Of a stretch of 64,000 nucleotides of DNA, positions 53,417 to 64,000 are shown piece after piece. Location of the stretch: the NCBI RefSeq assembly GCF_041734735.1, contig NC_134882.1, positions 25,323,777 through 25,387,776 on the forward strand. The letters are read 5' to 3'. Source of the DNA: Babylonia areolata. Its lineage: Eukaryota; Mollusca; Gastropoda; Neogastropoda; Buccinidae. Every line of letters starts with the position of its first letter. Position 1 is the stretch's first letter. A program made the translations under genes and the position numbers. The notes beneath the pieces are model-generated. The model did no database searches and was not told where the DNA came from. It was given only the letters and a program-made list of their open reading frames with translations.

Positions 53417-55494
53417 ATAATAATAATAATAATAATGGTATTTATATAGCGCTGAATCTTGTGCAGAGACAAATTCAAAGCGCTTTCGCACCAGTCATTC
53501 TCACGCACGCATAACTCTAAAACTGGAGAAACTGAACACAAGGAAGAGGCAGGGAAGGGAGGCTATTTTGGGAAGAGGTGGGTTTTAAGGCCAGACTTGA
53601 AAGAGCTGAGTGTGGAGACTTGACGAAGCGAAAGAGGAAGTTCATTCCAATTGCAAGGTCCAGAGACAGAGAAAGAACGGCGGCCAACAGTCGAGAGTTT
53701 AATCTGGGTATGCATAAATAGAGTGGATCCGAAGCTGATCGTAGTGAGCGAGATGGAGTGTAGAGGTGAAGGCAGCCGCAGAGATAGGAAGGGGCAGATT
53801 TGTGAATACATCTATAACATAGAGTGCCGATCTTGTACTTTATTCTGTGTGAGACAGGGAGCCAGTGGAGATGTTGCAAAAGAGGAGTGATGTGCTCAGA
53901 TCTTTTCTTTCTGAGGACGAGTCGGGCAGCAGAGTTTTGTATGCGCTTAAGGGACTGAATGGATGAAGCAGGCAAACCAGACAATAGAGAGTTACAGTAG
54001 TCGAGGCAAGAGAGAACGAGAGAAACGACAAGTCTAGATGTTGCGTCAGTGGACAGATATTTCCAGACGGAACTGATGCGCCGCAGTTGACAGTAGCAGG
54101 ACTGACATGTCTGACTGATAAATTTTTGCATGGACAGTGTGTTGTCAAGGACAACACCGAGGTTCCTGACTGACCTGGAAAGAGGGATGGATGTACTGCC
54201 AAGTTTGATTGTGTCAATTGTGATGGAAGACAGTTTTTGTTTAGTTCCTATGACCATTGCTTCAGTTTTGTCCGCGTTCAATTGTAACTTATTTAGAGTC
54301 ATCCAGTTTTGAATGTCCAGGAAGCAGATGGATATTTCTTGCAAGAGCGACAACAATTTTTCAGGGGTATCACTCTTCTGGAGTTAAGTGTCATCAGCAT
54401 AAGAATGATGACTGACATTATGGCGGTTGATAATTTCAGCGAGAGGAGCAGTGTACAGTGTGAAGAGCACTGGGCCTAAAACAGATTCCTGTGGGACTCC
54501 ATGTTCGATTTTAACGGGTTCAGATTGGAAATTGTCAACAATGACAGACTGAAATCGATCAGTGAGATAAGATTTGAACCAGTTTAGAACAGTGCCGTTG
54601 ATACCAAATGTAAAGTGAAGATGGGAAAGAAGGATTGAATGGTCTGTCGTGTCAGGCGGCTGACAAGTCGAGAAGAGTGAGAAGGGAATTTTTTCCTGAG
54701 TCGGACGCTAGCAGTAGATTATTCAGAATGTGGAGGAGAGTGGTTTCGGTGCTGTGGTCAGCGCGATAGGCAGACTGAAATGGGTGGATGAGGTTGTTGA
54801 AACAAAGGTGGTTGTTGAGCTGCTTGAGGACAGCTTTTTCAAGGAGTTTGGACATGAATGGAAGATTAGAAACTGGTCGATAGTTTTTCAAAATGTTTGC
54901 GTCTAGGTTGGATTTCTTCAGAAGAGGCCGGACGACGGCAGTTTTGAAAGTGGATGGAAACGTTCCAGTGAGAAGGGATGGGTTGACAGTATTGGTGATT
55001 GTGGGGAGAAGCTGTGAGGCACACTGGGAAAAGACCGAGGCTGGTATGGGATTGAGCTCACAGGATTTTATTGTAATTTCTTTCAGGATTTCATGGACTT
55101 CTGTTTCAGTTAATGGATTAAAGGAATGGAGTGAATGTCGCTGAATTGAGTATCAGGATGAGCAGGTTGGAAAGACATTTGGTCTAAGTTGGTACGAATA
55201 TTTTGGACTTTGTCGAAAAAGGAAGAGGAGAAGACATTGGGGAGTTCAGATAAAGTTTAGGCAGAAGGAAGAGGAGTCTTTTTTTGCAGTTCCAAGATTT
55301 AAATATGATAGAGTAAAGAGATTTGGTGGATGTGGCATCGAGAACTTGAGAAGAAAAAAAGTTTGTCTTTGCTGATGAGATCATATGTTTGACTTTATTT
55401 ATTTGTTTTCGGAATATTTGATTGTGGACTTGCAGTTTTGTTGATCGCCATCGTCTTTCCAGTTGGCGACGTTTGCGTTTTGCAAGTCGAATGT
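53417..55494 (-). mobile_element. L2/CR1-like LINE, copy 1 (5'-truncated)
   Basis: Minus strand: DIRLAKRKRRQLERRWRSTK at the 5' end (55430-55494), KNYRPVSNLPFMSKLLEKAV, ADHSTETTLLHILNN, FNSLTDRF-type sequence, SHHSYADDT (near 54390), WMTLNKLQLNADKTEAMVIG, CLDYCNSLLSGLP, AARLVLRKKRSEHITPLL and LHWLPVSHRIKYKI. The 3' end is TATATAAATACCATTATTAT, an (ATT)n tail. A few stops interrupt it. The 5' end breaks within the region before the reverse transcriptase and joins LINE E endonuclease sequence. Confidence 0.9.
53517..54356 (-). pseudogene. L2/CR1-like LINE copy 1, reverse-transcriptase thumb and C-terminus
   Basis: A 279-codon open frame beginning just after YADDT. It has LNKLQLNADKTEAMVIG, RNLGVVLDNTLSMQKFI, VVSLVLSCLDYCNSLLSG, KRIQNSAARLVL, HITPLLQHLHWLPV and YKIGTLCYRCIH. 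Near its end the frame leaves the consensus (the usual WNELP-type block is seen in a second frame at 53563-53811), so one frameshift lies near 53700. Confidence 0.85.
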
Positions 55495-56000
55495 CTTGTT
55501 TGTCAGGGTTCCAATGGTTATTTGTTTTAAACAAATCGATTCTGAAATCGCCGAAAAGTATTATCTTATTGATCTTCTGCATGTTCCATCATTGGTATAA
55601 AGTAGTCAATCCAATCAACATGTTCTTAAGGATTTCTATAAAGGAAACATAATATACTGGGTTTGCTATATCTGAATTGAAATTCAGTCCAAAGTGTTTC
55701 CACCTGATGTTGTTCCAGAATTTGCATTCATTTAAATCTTACTGACTGAAGAATATACACAATTGTGCCATTTTCTTTGCCTTGTATGGGATCCCTACAA
55801 ATCAAATAGTAACTGGAGTTGAAAGATTGATGTTAGATATGACACCCGATAAATGGGATTCAGAAAACCAAAAGATATGGAAGTGTTTTTCCCCAGGGTT
55901 TGTTAATAGTGATGATATTTCGGTTATTATATTAATACCATGACCATCGTTTAAAAGTCCTACTGTAAGTTCTTCACCAGCTAGCCATGAAATACTGTAC
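55495..56000 (-). mobile_element. LINE E (CR1/Jockey-like), endonuclease part
   Basis: Minus strand: IFWFSESHLSGVISNINL (near 55850-55920), CFLYRNP and DYFIPMMEHA in another frame (55590-55650), then IILFGDFRIDLFKTNNHWN (55500-55560). These fit the E-T-W/L, Y-R-P and GDFN blocks of an AP-type endonuclease. The sequence stops where the L2/CR1-like copy starts; the endonuclease end is found again at 52330-52440. Confidence 0.7.
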
Positions 56001-56388
56001 TGTGATCTTTTGGCAATGAAAAATTAATATATGACAATATGAGCAATACAAACGTAGACGCACTCAAATTCTAACATGGAAAGAAGAAAAATAACTGTTA
56101 CAACAATAAAATAGAAAGGGTAATAATAATGCTTAACTATGTTAGGCTTAATGTAATGGTAAGTAAGATTACGCAAGATCTGAAAAAGAAAAAAACAAAC
56201 AAACAATTAATGAAATGTCTCGAGTACTGATCAATTTCCTTTTACTTTGGGTCACGGAATATGAAACAAATGTTCTGTCTGGTATAACCCAGTCACGTAG
56301 TATACCACTGTCAGCAGCGTAATAAGTCGAATCACGACGTGAAGGAGAATAATGAGATATGGTGAGCCTGCCATCTTACTATATTCCA

Positions 56389-56420
<32 letters not shown>

Positions 56421-56480
56421 GAGGGGGCACACAAGATGACGGATACAGTCAACGGACAAGAAATCATCTGCTAATCTTTG
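56000..56480. other. short intergenic interval
   Basis: Nothing coding. It has a short (CA)n at 56391-56418. Confidence 0.6.
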
Positions 56481-56497
56481 TCAAAAACTACTGAGAT

Positions 56498-57117
56498 GAC
56501 GCGATCAACTAGATCACGGAGTAAACGATTCAGTTCTTGTAAGTAACTCTGCGACTGCAGAAGGAGATACTTCTAAAGAAGATAGTCCAGCAGAAACGAC
56601 AGCAGATGAAGGTAAAAGAACTGAGTCGACGGGAGAGGCCACCAGTCCCATTGGCAAACCTTCCATTACCACCTCTGAAGACAGCCAGCCAAAAGAATTC
56701 AAGGATGATAGCGAAGAAAAATCCAGGTTGCGCGATGAGGTCAGCAAATTAAGTTCCATCATTTTGACCTTAAGTCAGTGCATCGCGTCAATGGAAATGA
56801 ATATGAACACCCAATCGCGACTAATCGAAAGACTGACAAAGCCAAAGGTGGTGCTAAAGAATACCTCCACTCAGACAGACCCCGTGCGAAATCCCACATA
56901 TGCACAATTAGCCGGACTGACTCCTAAACTACAGTCAGTGAAGACAACAGCAGGGCCAAAAGCAAATCCATCAATAAACGTCAAACTAAGTACACAGACC
57001 CCGGGTTCTCAAAAAACAAATAACTTCATTGCAGAGAAACTTCAGTTACGTCAAAAGAAACAAGAGCGGCAAGGCCTTCAAGACTCACTTGTGATACACT
57101 TTAAAAAAAAAATCTAA
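56498..57117 (+). pseudogene. LINE D ORF1, N-terminal part
   Basis: After ATGACGCGATCAACTAGATC the sequence continues, with one frame change, into an acidic serine/threonine-rich region (ATAEGDTSKEDSPAETTADE), a coiled coil (SRLRDEVSKLSSIILTLSQC) and NTSTQTDPVRNPTYAQLAG. It then stops at an A-rich junction. It is read as ORF1 of the LINE whose endonuclease starts at 59379. The domain order, coiled coil before an esterase-like part, is known in CR1/L2-type ORF1 proteins. Confidence 0.6.
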
Positions 57118-58090
57118 TCGTTAAAATTTGTTCTGTATTTGTTATTATAAAGCTTCGGTTAAAAAAAAAAGTAAAAAAAGAAAAGAAAAGTCCTGACGGC
57201 AGATTCGAACCCCGCGTGTTCGGGTGAGAAGAAACTGTCTTACCCAATACACAATCCTGGCTCCTTAACTGACGGTCAAAAATTTAACATTCAAACATGC
57301 TTTTTTTAAAGGGCGATAAATCGATTGCGGTATTCGCTGTTTAAATCATATCATTCTGGTGTATCTTGGGCATTAAAAAAATCTTTAAGGGCAATTAAAA
57401 ATTCTTTTTAAGTCCGCGGTAAAGGAGACGTGGCTATCGCCGCAATCACAATGCAACATTTAGCCGTTTTCTCTGGATCTAGATATATGTACAAGTTCAG
57501 TTACACCCGCTGGGAATCGTACAACACAGTCGATTCAATTTCTCTTTTGTGTTCATTCTAGTTTTAAAGTTGATATGAAAATTGAGTATTTTGTTAAACT
57601 AATAACATGTAGAGCTAAGTACAAGTACTTCTAAACGTCGTATGAAGTGAAAAGGACTTCATTTTGACAAAAGTCAAGACTGGAAATTTTTACGTTTCAT
57701 CAAGGGTATTAACTCTCATGGTTTATTATTTTAAACTGTGAATCCCGACTGATTTTGTTGATATTTATATGGAAGTTTGGGGCATAATCCAGTAAGTAAC
57801 GAGGCGTTCACAAATCTTTCTCTGAATAAATATTGATTTCAATATTTTCCGAAAAAGACCACTTGGGCGAATGAACATAGTGAAAGCCCTGTACACTGAC
57901 AGTAAAACACACAAGCGTTTTATGTATTGAGTATAATTTCAAAATGTAACGTTTAAGATGAGAAAGATCAGTTTGAGGCAAATCAACCCCCCAGCATTCA
58001 TTACAGATTATTTTCCTTTTTTTTACTATCTGCAGCAAAGACATGCACCAGAAATATAACTTCCATGCTTAGCAACAGAAGTTCCTGTTT
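57118..58090. other. insertion-like segment in LINE D ORF1
   Basis: No coding region. It separates the coiled-coil and esterase-like parts of ORF1 by about 1 kb and starts with an A-rich stretch. Minus-strand 57190-57262 has a tRNA-like B box (GGGGTTCGAATC). Confidence 0.5.
57190..57262 (-). mobile_element. possible tRNA-derived SINE head (minus)
   Basis: On the minus strand GTGTATTGGGTAAGACAG resembles a weak A box and GGGGTTCGAATCTGCCG a good B box, 35 bases apart. The stems do not fold as a proper tRNA. T- and A-rich sequence follows. Confidence 0.45.
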
Positions 58091-58099
58091 GAACTTAAA

Positions 58100-58795
58100 A
58101 TGATTAAAATGACTGCTCTTGTTGTTGTGTCAGAATATCAGATCAAAGTGCCAAGTTTAGAGAGTGAGTCAAAAAACGAACTTCCAGCTGTTGTTGTTCT
58201 CCATGATTCCAAACTCTCAGGAGTGCAAATAAAAAAAGGTTGGGACATTCTTATGGATTTTCGGCGGCCAAAAGAGGTATTTTCAAAATCAACGACCTTG
58301 ACAAACCACTGAGGATAGCCACATCCAGAGAAAAAACACCACCTGAAGCTGTTGTCAAATACACTGTGGCCTAAACGACTTGAAAAATGTAGGCGCTGAA
58401 AGGGTCAGTCAAGGATTTGTCAGCTTTATTAAACAAGCCCATAGCTCTTTTCCTAAATCTAAAATTGTCACCAGCAAAGTCCCTGTCGTAAGGAATACTG
58501 AACTGGACGTCAAACGGCAATTGTTCAACGCTTTGGTCTACAAAGAGCTTTTCCAACTGAGTCGAGTATCTTTTTTGCCACACGAGCAGCTGAGAATCTA
58601 CCATCTGAAGGACGGCATTCATCCCACCGGGAAGGGTTCCAGCATCCTGGCGGCTAACCTGGGGCGACACCTGCGGCGGCTGTTTTGGGCCAAGCCGAAG
58701 AAAACAGCGAGGGCAGCAAGCAGCCACCCCGGAGACCACAGCCTGTCACCCCCGCTTCCTTGGTGCCTCCGACAGATGGTACAACCTGTTTGATG
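58100..58795 (+). pseudogene. LINE D ORF1, SGNH-hydrolase-like C-terminal part
   Basis: AVVVLHDSKLSGVQIKKG (first frame) fits the opening strand. After a frame change come GFVSFIKQAHSSFPKSKIV, LFNALVYKELFQLSRVSFL and HLKDGIHPTGKGSSILAANL. The DGIH is the D-x-x-H of block V in SGNH hydrolases, where Asp and His serve catalysis. The usual GDS/GND middle blocks are not visible here, consistent with a deletion. Such esterase domains are known in ORF1 of CR1/L2-like LINEs. Confidence 0.65.
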
Positions 58796-58799
58796 TGCT

Positions 58800-59370
58800 A
58801 CAAGGATGGTGCTGAGCTGTGTTATATATTGTTATAAACTATAACAATAGTAGATAAGGCAATGTGGTCTTTTTGTTCAAAAACTAATTTGACAAAGCTT
58901 TTAAAGACATGCATTTTCCATCGATTTAAATCTGTATTGAGTGAGAAATAAATGTAGTATACACTATGCCTGATTAAACCTTGGAACAGTTCACTATATA
59001 GTGATCCAAAGGCACATAAGTGGACACTATTACGAGGACAAAAGGCTTCTAGCCTTTTGCCGAATATTTCTGTGATTCTGTTAAATCTGAGTAGTCTATT
59101 GACACGAAAAGCAAGTCATAACTAGTGTTGACTATAAATTACTTTCCGTGCGTCTGATGTGTATTTTCCGGTGTTCTCTGATCGAACACATTATTATAAC
59201 TAGCTTCCTGTTCCAAATATTTGATTGTTTTTTGGTGGACAGTGATTTTTAGGTTTCTCTTTTTTCTGTTCAAACTTATTTTATTTTATTTTATTCAGTT
59301 TATTATCATTTACTTATTTGTCTCTTGCATATTGTATATTTTGTATTTGACCATCAGCATTGGTGTTGAT
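58800..59370 (+). other. LINE D inter-ORF or intergenic segment
   Basis: Nothing coding; AT-rich, with a T-rich run near 59280. It lies between ORF1-like and ORF2-like parts and may include an unrelated insertion. Confidence 0.45.
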
Positions 59371-59378
59371 TTCAAAGT

Positions 59379-61566
59379 ATGAGTTGTAAATGCAATACCA
59401 AAATTTTACAAATGAACTGCAGATCTATATCGACAAACATTCACTATCTGCAGCAAGATCTTGTATCTAATAAGTATCACGTTCTTCTCCTTCAGTCTTC
59501 GAATGTGAAAAATGGACAATCTTCCCAGACTGAAGCAGTTCTATTATCCACCAACAAGAAACCAAGGACAGCCTGGTGCCAAGATCAGTACTGCAATTTA
59601 TATTCGCATCGGTTTACAGTACTGTGAAAAACAGTCACTTGTACCAGTAGGCATGGAAAATATTGCTGTCGTGTGCTGTAACTGTTTAGTTTTCAGATTA
59701 AAAAAAAAAAACTGCGCTTCTGTTTATTTACCAAAAGGGCCAACCAACGACAATGCTGACCGGCTCAAAACAGTTCAAGACGAGCATGAAAAATGGTTGA
59801 TAGGTGGAGATTTTAAACCCCATTCACCTTTTTGGGAAAAAGAATGCACCCATGTGACCAGTAACAGACTTGTTGAAAATATTGTAGATTCATCACTTTT
59901 TATACTTAATGATAGTTCATGTACCAGAATACCTGATGTGTCTAGCCATGGGCCAACTGCTATAGATAAAACATTCGCTTCACCTTTAATAACATTATCT
60001 TTTCAGTGGAAAACATGATGAAACAGTCGGGAGTTATCATATTCCGATAATTATTACCATCAATGAAGATGCCCCTTTAGAAGAGACAGAGCAAGATATC
60101 ATCCCGAGGTACAACTACAAAAAAGCAGACTGGCTCAAATTACAAACACTCTAAAATGCTTGCATATGAACTTTTCTGTTGAAGATGACATTGATACGTA
60201 GCTAATTCATGTATCCCTAAACTAAACTTATCAAATACAAAGGGGAGTAAGCATTTTGGTAATGTATGGTGGAATGCAGATTGTGATAGGGCTGAGTAAA
60301 AGAGAACGTTCAAGGAGTATATACGAAATAAGAACAATAAGAAAATCTTGAATAAAAAGTTTATACACTTGAAGCAAGCTAATACACATAGCAATAGAGT
60401 CATAGAACAAGCTAAGAAAGATCATTGGGTGAGCTATTGTAAAACAGACGTTTCCAACCATAAAGATTCAAAAAAGGTATGGAAACAAATAAATATAATG
60501 AAAAATGGAATAAAATTACAAAAACACCCAGTCTTACTCGAAAACAACAGACTTCCATCATCAGCAGAAAAAGTTGAAGCATTTGTTGACCAGTTTGCAA
60601 AAGTGAGTAGAACAGAGGTATTATGTGAAACCCAGAGGATTTTTAGAAAAGAAAAAGAACATTCTGATATGTACATAGATTCTTTCGGGAACAATAATAG
60701 TTATATCAATGCCCCATTAACCCTCCAAGAAATAAAAGAAACTATATCTGCAATTCCAAATAAAAGAACATCTTTTGGATTTGATGCTATTTCTAACGAA
60801 GTGATAAAGTGTTTCCCAGAACAATGGATTTACATCCTCCACCATTTCTTTGAAAGGTGCTGGAAAACAGGCTGTCTACCTAAAATCCGGAAAGATTCAA
60901 TTGTAATACCAATTCACAAAGAAGGAAAACCAGTAAAATGTATTAACAGTTATAGACCTATATATTTAACTTCTCATGTTTGTAAACTATTAGAAAAAAT
61001 CGTTTTAAATTGACTTACGTACTATTGTGAAACAAATGATGTTATCCCTGTGAATAAAGCGGGGTTTCGTCAGGCTAGATCTACGATTGAACATTTTGGT
61101 CAAATTAACCACTCAAGTTAAGCATCAATTTGCATTACGAAAGTGCATATTAGTTACATTTTTAATGTAACTAAAGCCTATGATCAAGTATGGCACTCAA
61201 GACTGCTTATAAGCTTAAAAGCACTGGCCTGTCAGGTCATGTTTTTGAATTTATCAAAGATTTCCTAAACAATAGGCAAATTCGGACAAAAATAGGCAAT
61301 ACTTCTTCTACAAGGCAGCTACAAATGGGTATTCCCCCAGGGGTCTGTTATTGCTCCTTTATTATTTAGTATCTTAATGTTCGACCTACCAAGAAAAGTA
61401 ACAAAAACATTGCACTTGTTCAGTACGCTGGTGACATATGTATTTGGATGAAAGTAGCATTAAAAAGTGTACACCTGCCAGATCTCTGAACTGTACAAAA
61501 AGGCTACATCAAAACGAACTAAACATAATTTCTGATTATATGATTGAAAACGGCTTGCAGTTGTCT
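59379..61566 (+). mobile_element. LINE D ORF2 (endonuclease and reverse transcriptase)
   Basis: The endonuclease begins ILQMNCRSISTNIHYLQQDL. In another frame it continues with SVYLPKGPTNDNADR and LIGGDFKPHSPFWEKE, then THVTSNRLVENIVD and ILNDSSCTRI. The reverse transcriptase (60348-61013) has FGFDAISNEVIK, PIHKEGKPVKCINSYRPIYL and VCKLLEKIV. Later pieces in changed frames read NKAGFRQARSTIEHF, QMGIPPG and VQYAGDICIWM (consensus YADD). The sequence ends abruptly at ISDYMIENGLQLS, where an L2/CR1-like copy begins. An I/Nimb- or Jockey-like affinity is plausible. Confidence 0.75.
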
Positions 61567-63155
61567 ATTGTCCCCCGTGCTGATCGTCCTGTCTCCGATG
61601 GCAGCCCTGCTGTTGCTGTGACTGTCACTGACAACCTCAACATTCATGTTCAAGATGACTCCTTTACTTCCCGTGACACTGTCCTCTCTGACACTTTTCC
61701 AAACTGTGGTGTATCCCCCGTGATTGGCTCTGCTCTGCTTCCTACTCTTCCCACACCTGTCTCAACTCACGGACCTTTCTCTTCCTTTCCACTGTCCTCC
61801 ACTGCTCAGTCACCAACGTCAACTTCCATTGCTTGTCTGACTCACCTGATTCACCATCAAATTCCTCGCAGCCTGCCTCTGATCTCTTTCATGCCTGTCT
61901 GTTCAATGCTCAGTCTGCCCTGATCAAAAGACTGACTATATTTCTGATTATATTTTTGAAAATAACTTTGATATCGTATTTCTTACAGAAACCTGGCTAA
62001 AATCACAAGGTCATGAACCCAAACTGAAACAACTGACCCCCCCTGGATACAAAACGAAGTCACTTCCTCGACTGTCTCGTGGAGGTGGCATCGCCATCGT
62101 CTACAGAGACATCTCGGAGTCTTCCCTTTCCTTCTCCCATAACCACGCCTTTCCACATGATACTTTTGAAATGTTCAAAGTCACTCTCATTGTCCCCAGT
62201 CACTCAATCATCTTCTGTTGTCTCTATCGTCCTCCTCCTAGTCAAAAAAACAACCTGACGTCTTCTCTGTTTCATGATGAGTTCCGAACACTACTTGATC
62301 ACTACAACCTTCGTTCTGACAAACTTATCATCCTCGGAGATTTCAACTTTCATTTCGACAACCAAACCTCCACTGATGTCAAACACCTATGTCAATCTCT
62401 GTCCAATCATTCTCTATCTCAGCTCGTCACAGAACCAACACACAGATCTGGCCATACGTTGGACTTGCTCATCACATATGACTCTGATGCCATGATTTCG
62501 TCTGTGACTGTAAGTGATGAACTTTCTTCTGACCATTCTGCTGTTGTATTCTCGCTTAATATTTCAAAACCTACCAGAACCAAAAAATCCGTTACTCGTC
62601 GCAACCTAAAATCCATCAATATCAACATTTTTTTCTTCTCAAGCTGCTGAACGTCTTTCCAAAATTTCTTCCTGTACCGACGTCTCCACACATTACAACA
62701 CGGTTCTCTCTGAACTGCTGGATGAACATGCACCCCCACTACCTGCATGCTGCCTGATAGGCCTTCCGCCCCATGGTACACAAAAGACATTCGTCTTGCA
62801 AAACGCAAACGTCGCCAGCTGGAACGGCGGTGGCGATCAACAAAACTGAAAGTCCACAATCAGATCTTCCGAAAACAAATAAATGTCAAACATATGATCT
62901 CATCAGCGAAGACAAACTTCTTTTCTTCTCAAGTTCTCGATGCCACATCCACCAAATCTCTTCTATCATGTCAAATCTTCTTGGTACTGCAAAAAAAGAC
63001 TCCTCTTCCTTCTGCCTACACTTTATCTGAACTCTCCAATGTCTTCTCCTCTTTCTTTTTCGACAAAGTCCAAAATATTCGTACGAGCTCGGACCAGTCG
63101 CCTTTCCAACCTGCTTATCCTGATCCTCAATTCAACGGCACTCCTCTTCATTCGC
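61567..63155 (+). mobile_element. L2/CR1-like LINE, copy 2 (3' part missing)
   Basis: It holds the 5' half of the family seen at 53.4-55.5 kb: a proline/serine-rich leader (61570-61920), the endonuclease with DIVFLTETWL, GGGIAIVYRD, FCCLYRPPPSQ, IILGDFNFHFDNQ and SSDHSAVVFSLN, and then DIRLAKRKRRQLERRWRSTK and FFSSQVLDATSTKSL. The 170-bp overlap with copy 1 is about 93% identical by eye. The sequence is lost before the reverse-transcriptase core, so a later deletion removed the 3' half. Only a few stops are seen. Confidence 0.85.
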
Positions 63156-63405
63156 ACACAAACGAATACACTTGCATGTGCATAAATATAACCACCCCTA
63201 ACAACATCAATAATAATAATAGTGCATGGTATTTTGTTTTAACATTTCCTGTTTAAATTGAATCGCATTATCATTAAGGTTGACTTACATATGTATAAAT
63301 TTTCTATTTTATCAAACAAATACTGACTTAGTGGGTTTTTTATGAAGAACTTCTGAAGTCAACAGTACTACTACTAGTTATCTGTTTTAAAAGGGAAGGC
63401 GGATT
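63156..63405. other. short unassigned interval
   Basis: AT-rich, with a short AAT run near 63208-63222. Nothing else is seen. Confidence 0.5.
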
Positions 63406-63407
63406 AT

Positions 63408-63800
63408 TCAGGTACGATCCACAACTGTATATAAGGCTTGACTTAAAGAGATCAATTGTAGAAGAGGTATTGTAAGTTTATGAAAGTGTCTGTTGCTGTT
63501 TATTGGAAAGTTATCTACAATACCAGGAGGAGCTGCTCCGGTAACTACTTTGTGCATAAACAGAGCCTTGTTGTATTCTAGTCGTAAATACAATGGAAGC
63601 ATGTTCAATGATTTATTATCATCAGTGGTTAATAAGCTGGATTTTAAAAGAACTAGTCTAAGAGCACGTTTATACAATCTGTTTAATGGTTTTAGAATGT
63701 TTGCACTAGCTGAATCCCATACTGTCGGGGCATAATCTACAATGTTCAATTTCAGATAGATGAAAATCTTTCTGAGGTATTTTTTACACAGAAAAGCAAC
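63408..63800 (-). mobile_element. CR1/Jockey-like LINE, C-terminal fragment
   Basis: On the minus strand LCKKYLRKIFIYLKLNIVDY, APTVWDSASANILKPLNRLY, KRALRLVLLKSS and EYNKALFMHKVVTGAAP are the reverse-transcriptase thumb and following region. The frame is open for 113 codons from MNIVDY. It could belong to the LINE E family, whose corresponding part is at 50640-51200, but the overlap is too short for me to judge. Confidence 0.7.
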
Positions 63801-63830
63801 ATGACCGGACTAAGATAGATTATTATCAAT

Positions 63831-64000
63831 GATGAACTCACAGACTGGTTCGAGGTGTCATCTGGAGTGAGACAAGGGTGTGTTCTATCACCGTTACTTT
63901 TCATCATATACATGGATAAAATCACAAAAGAAGCAAACCCCAACCCAGAAGATCTGAATGAGATGCTGTTCGCAGATGACCAAAGCCTGGCACATGAGAA
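63831..64000 (+). mobile_element. LINE reverse-transcriptase fragment running off the window
   Basis: In frame with 63831: DELTDWFEVSSGVRQGCVLS, PLLFIIYMDKIT, then MLFADDQSLAHE at the window end. RQGCVLSPLLF and FADD are reverse-transcriptase blocks; the rest lies beyond 64000. A stop or frame change precedes 63819. The style is RTE-like, different from the neighbouring fragment, which is on the other strand. Confidence 0.75.

Noticed and set aside
53081-53541. Overlapping His/Thr- and Cys/Val-rich frames
   Set aside because: Arise from the (TG)n and (TTG)n tracts after the SINE head.
57190-57262. tRNA gene on the minus strand
   Set aside because: Good B box only; weak A box and stems do not fold.
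58371-58739. 122-codon minus-strand frame
   Set aside because: It is antisense to the SGNH-like part of LINE ORF1, whose plus-strand frame has recognisable motifs.

Overview
This window is repeat-dominated animal DNA with no convincing host gene. Its mix of non-LTR retrotransposons, a Penelope-like element, tRNA-related and other SINEs, long microsatellites and a Polinton fits a marine mollusc, most likely a gastropod. That assignment rests on remembered repeat families and is not tested here. No rRNA, functional tRNA or CRISPR array is seen.

Region 1 (1-16.5 kb): a Polinton/Maverick at 1959-16151 (14,193 bp) with 156-bp terminal inverted repeats and a 6-bp target duplication, CGCTCA, on both sides. 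It carries a packaging ATPase, a capsid-protein region, an integrase, a protein-primed family-B DNA polymerase and about ten unassigned small genes in alternating strand blocks. It is a broken fossil, but its ends differ at only about three positions, so the insertion is fairly young. A perfect 65-bp direct repeat lies outside it on both sides.

Region 2 (16.5-18.9 kb): degenerate 16-bp repeats, G-rich and CA/TG tracts. Region 3 (18.9-27.7 kb): a three-level nest. An outer LINE (ORF1 with a 2A-like motif behind a hydrophobic leader; ORF2 with endonuclease and reverse transcriptase) is split by a full-length RTE-like LINE with a 10-bp target duplication. That LINE is itself split by a 124-bp SINE. 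The outer LINE ends in a CT tract that runs into a 2-kb GACA-type satellite (27.7-29.7 kb).

Region 4 (29.7-37.2 kb): short tandem arrays (55, 37 and 41 bp), SINE copies and an L1/Tx1-like LINE 3' part. Region 5 (37.2-40.8 kb): a 38-bp minisatellite with an RTE-like LINE 3' part inserted inside one repeat unit. Region 6 (40.8-45.1 kb): an inverted SINE pair, a Penelope-like element with a GIY-YIG domain, and a deleted LINE remnant.

Region 7 (45-50.6 kb): a candidate DNA transposon with inverted ends, coding-like minisatellites, and a second copy of the outer-LINE family. Region 8 (50.6-64 kb): a LINE split by an L2/CR1-like LINE; a LINE whose ORF1 has an SGNH-hydrolase-like C-terminus, broken off by a second L2/CR1-like copy; and LINE fragments running to the window edge.

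The genes do not form a host pathway. The only cooperating set is the Polinton's replication (PolB), integration (integrase) and particle (capsid, ATPase) genes.
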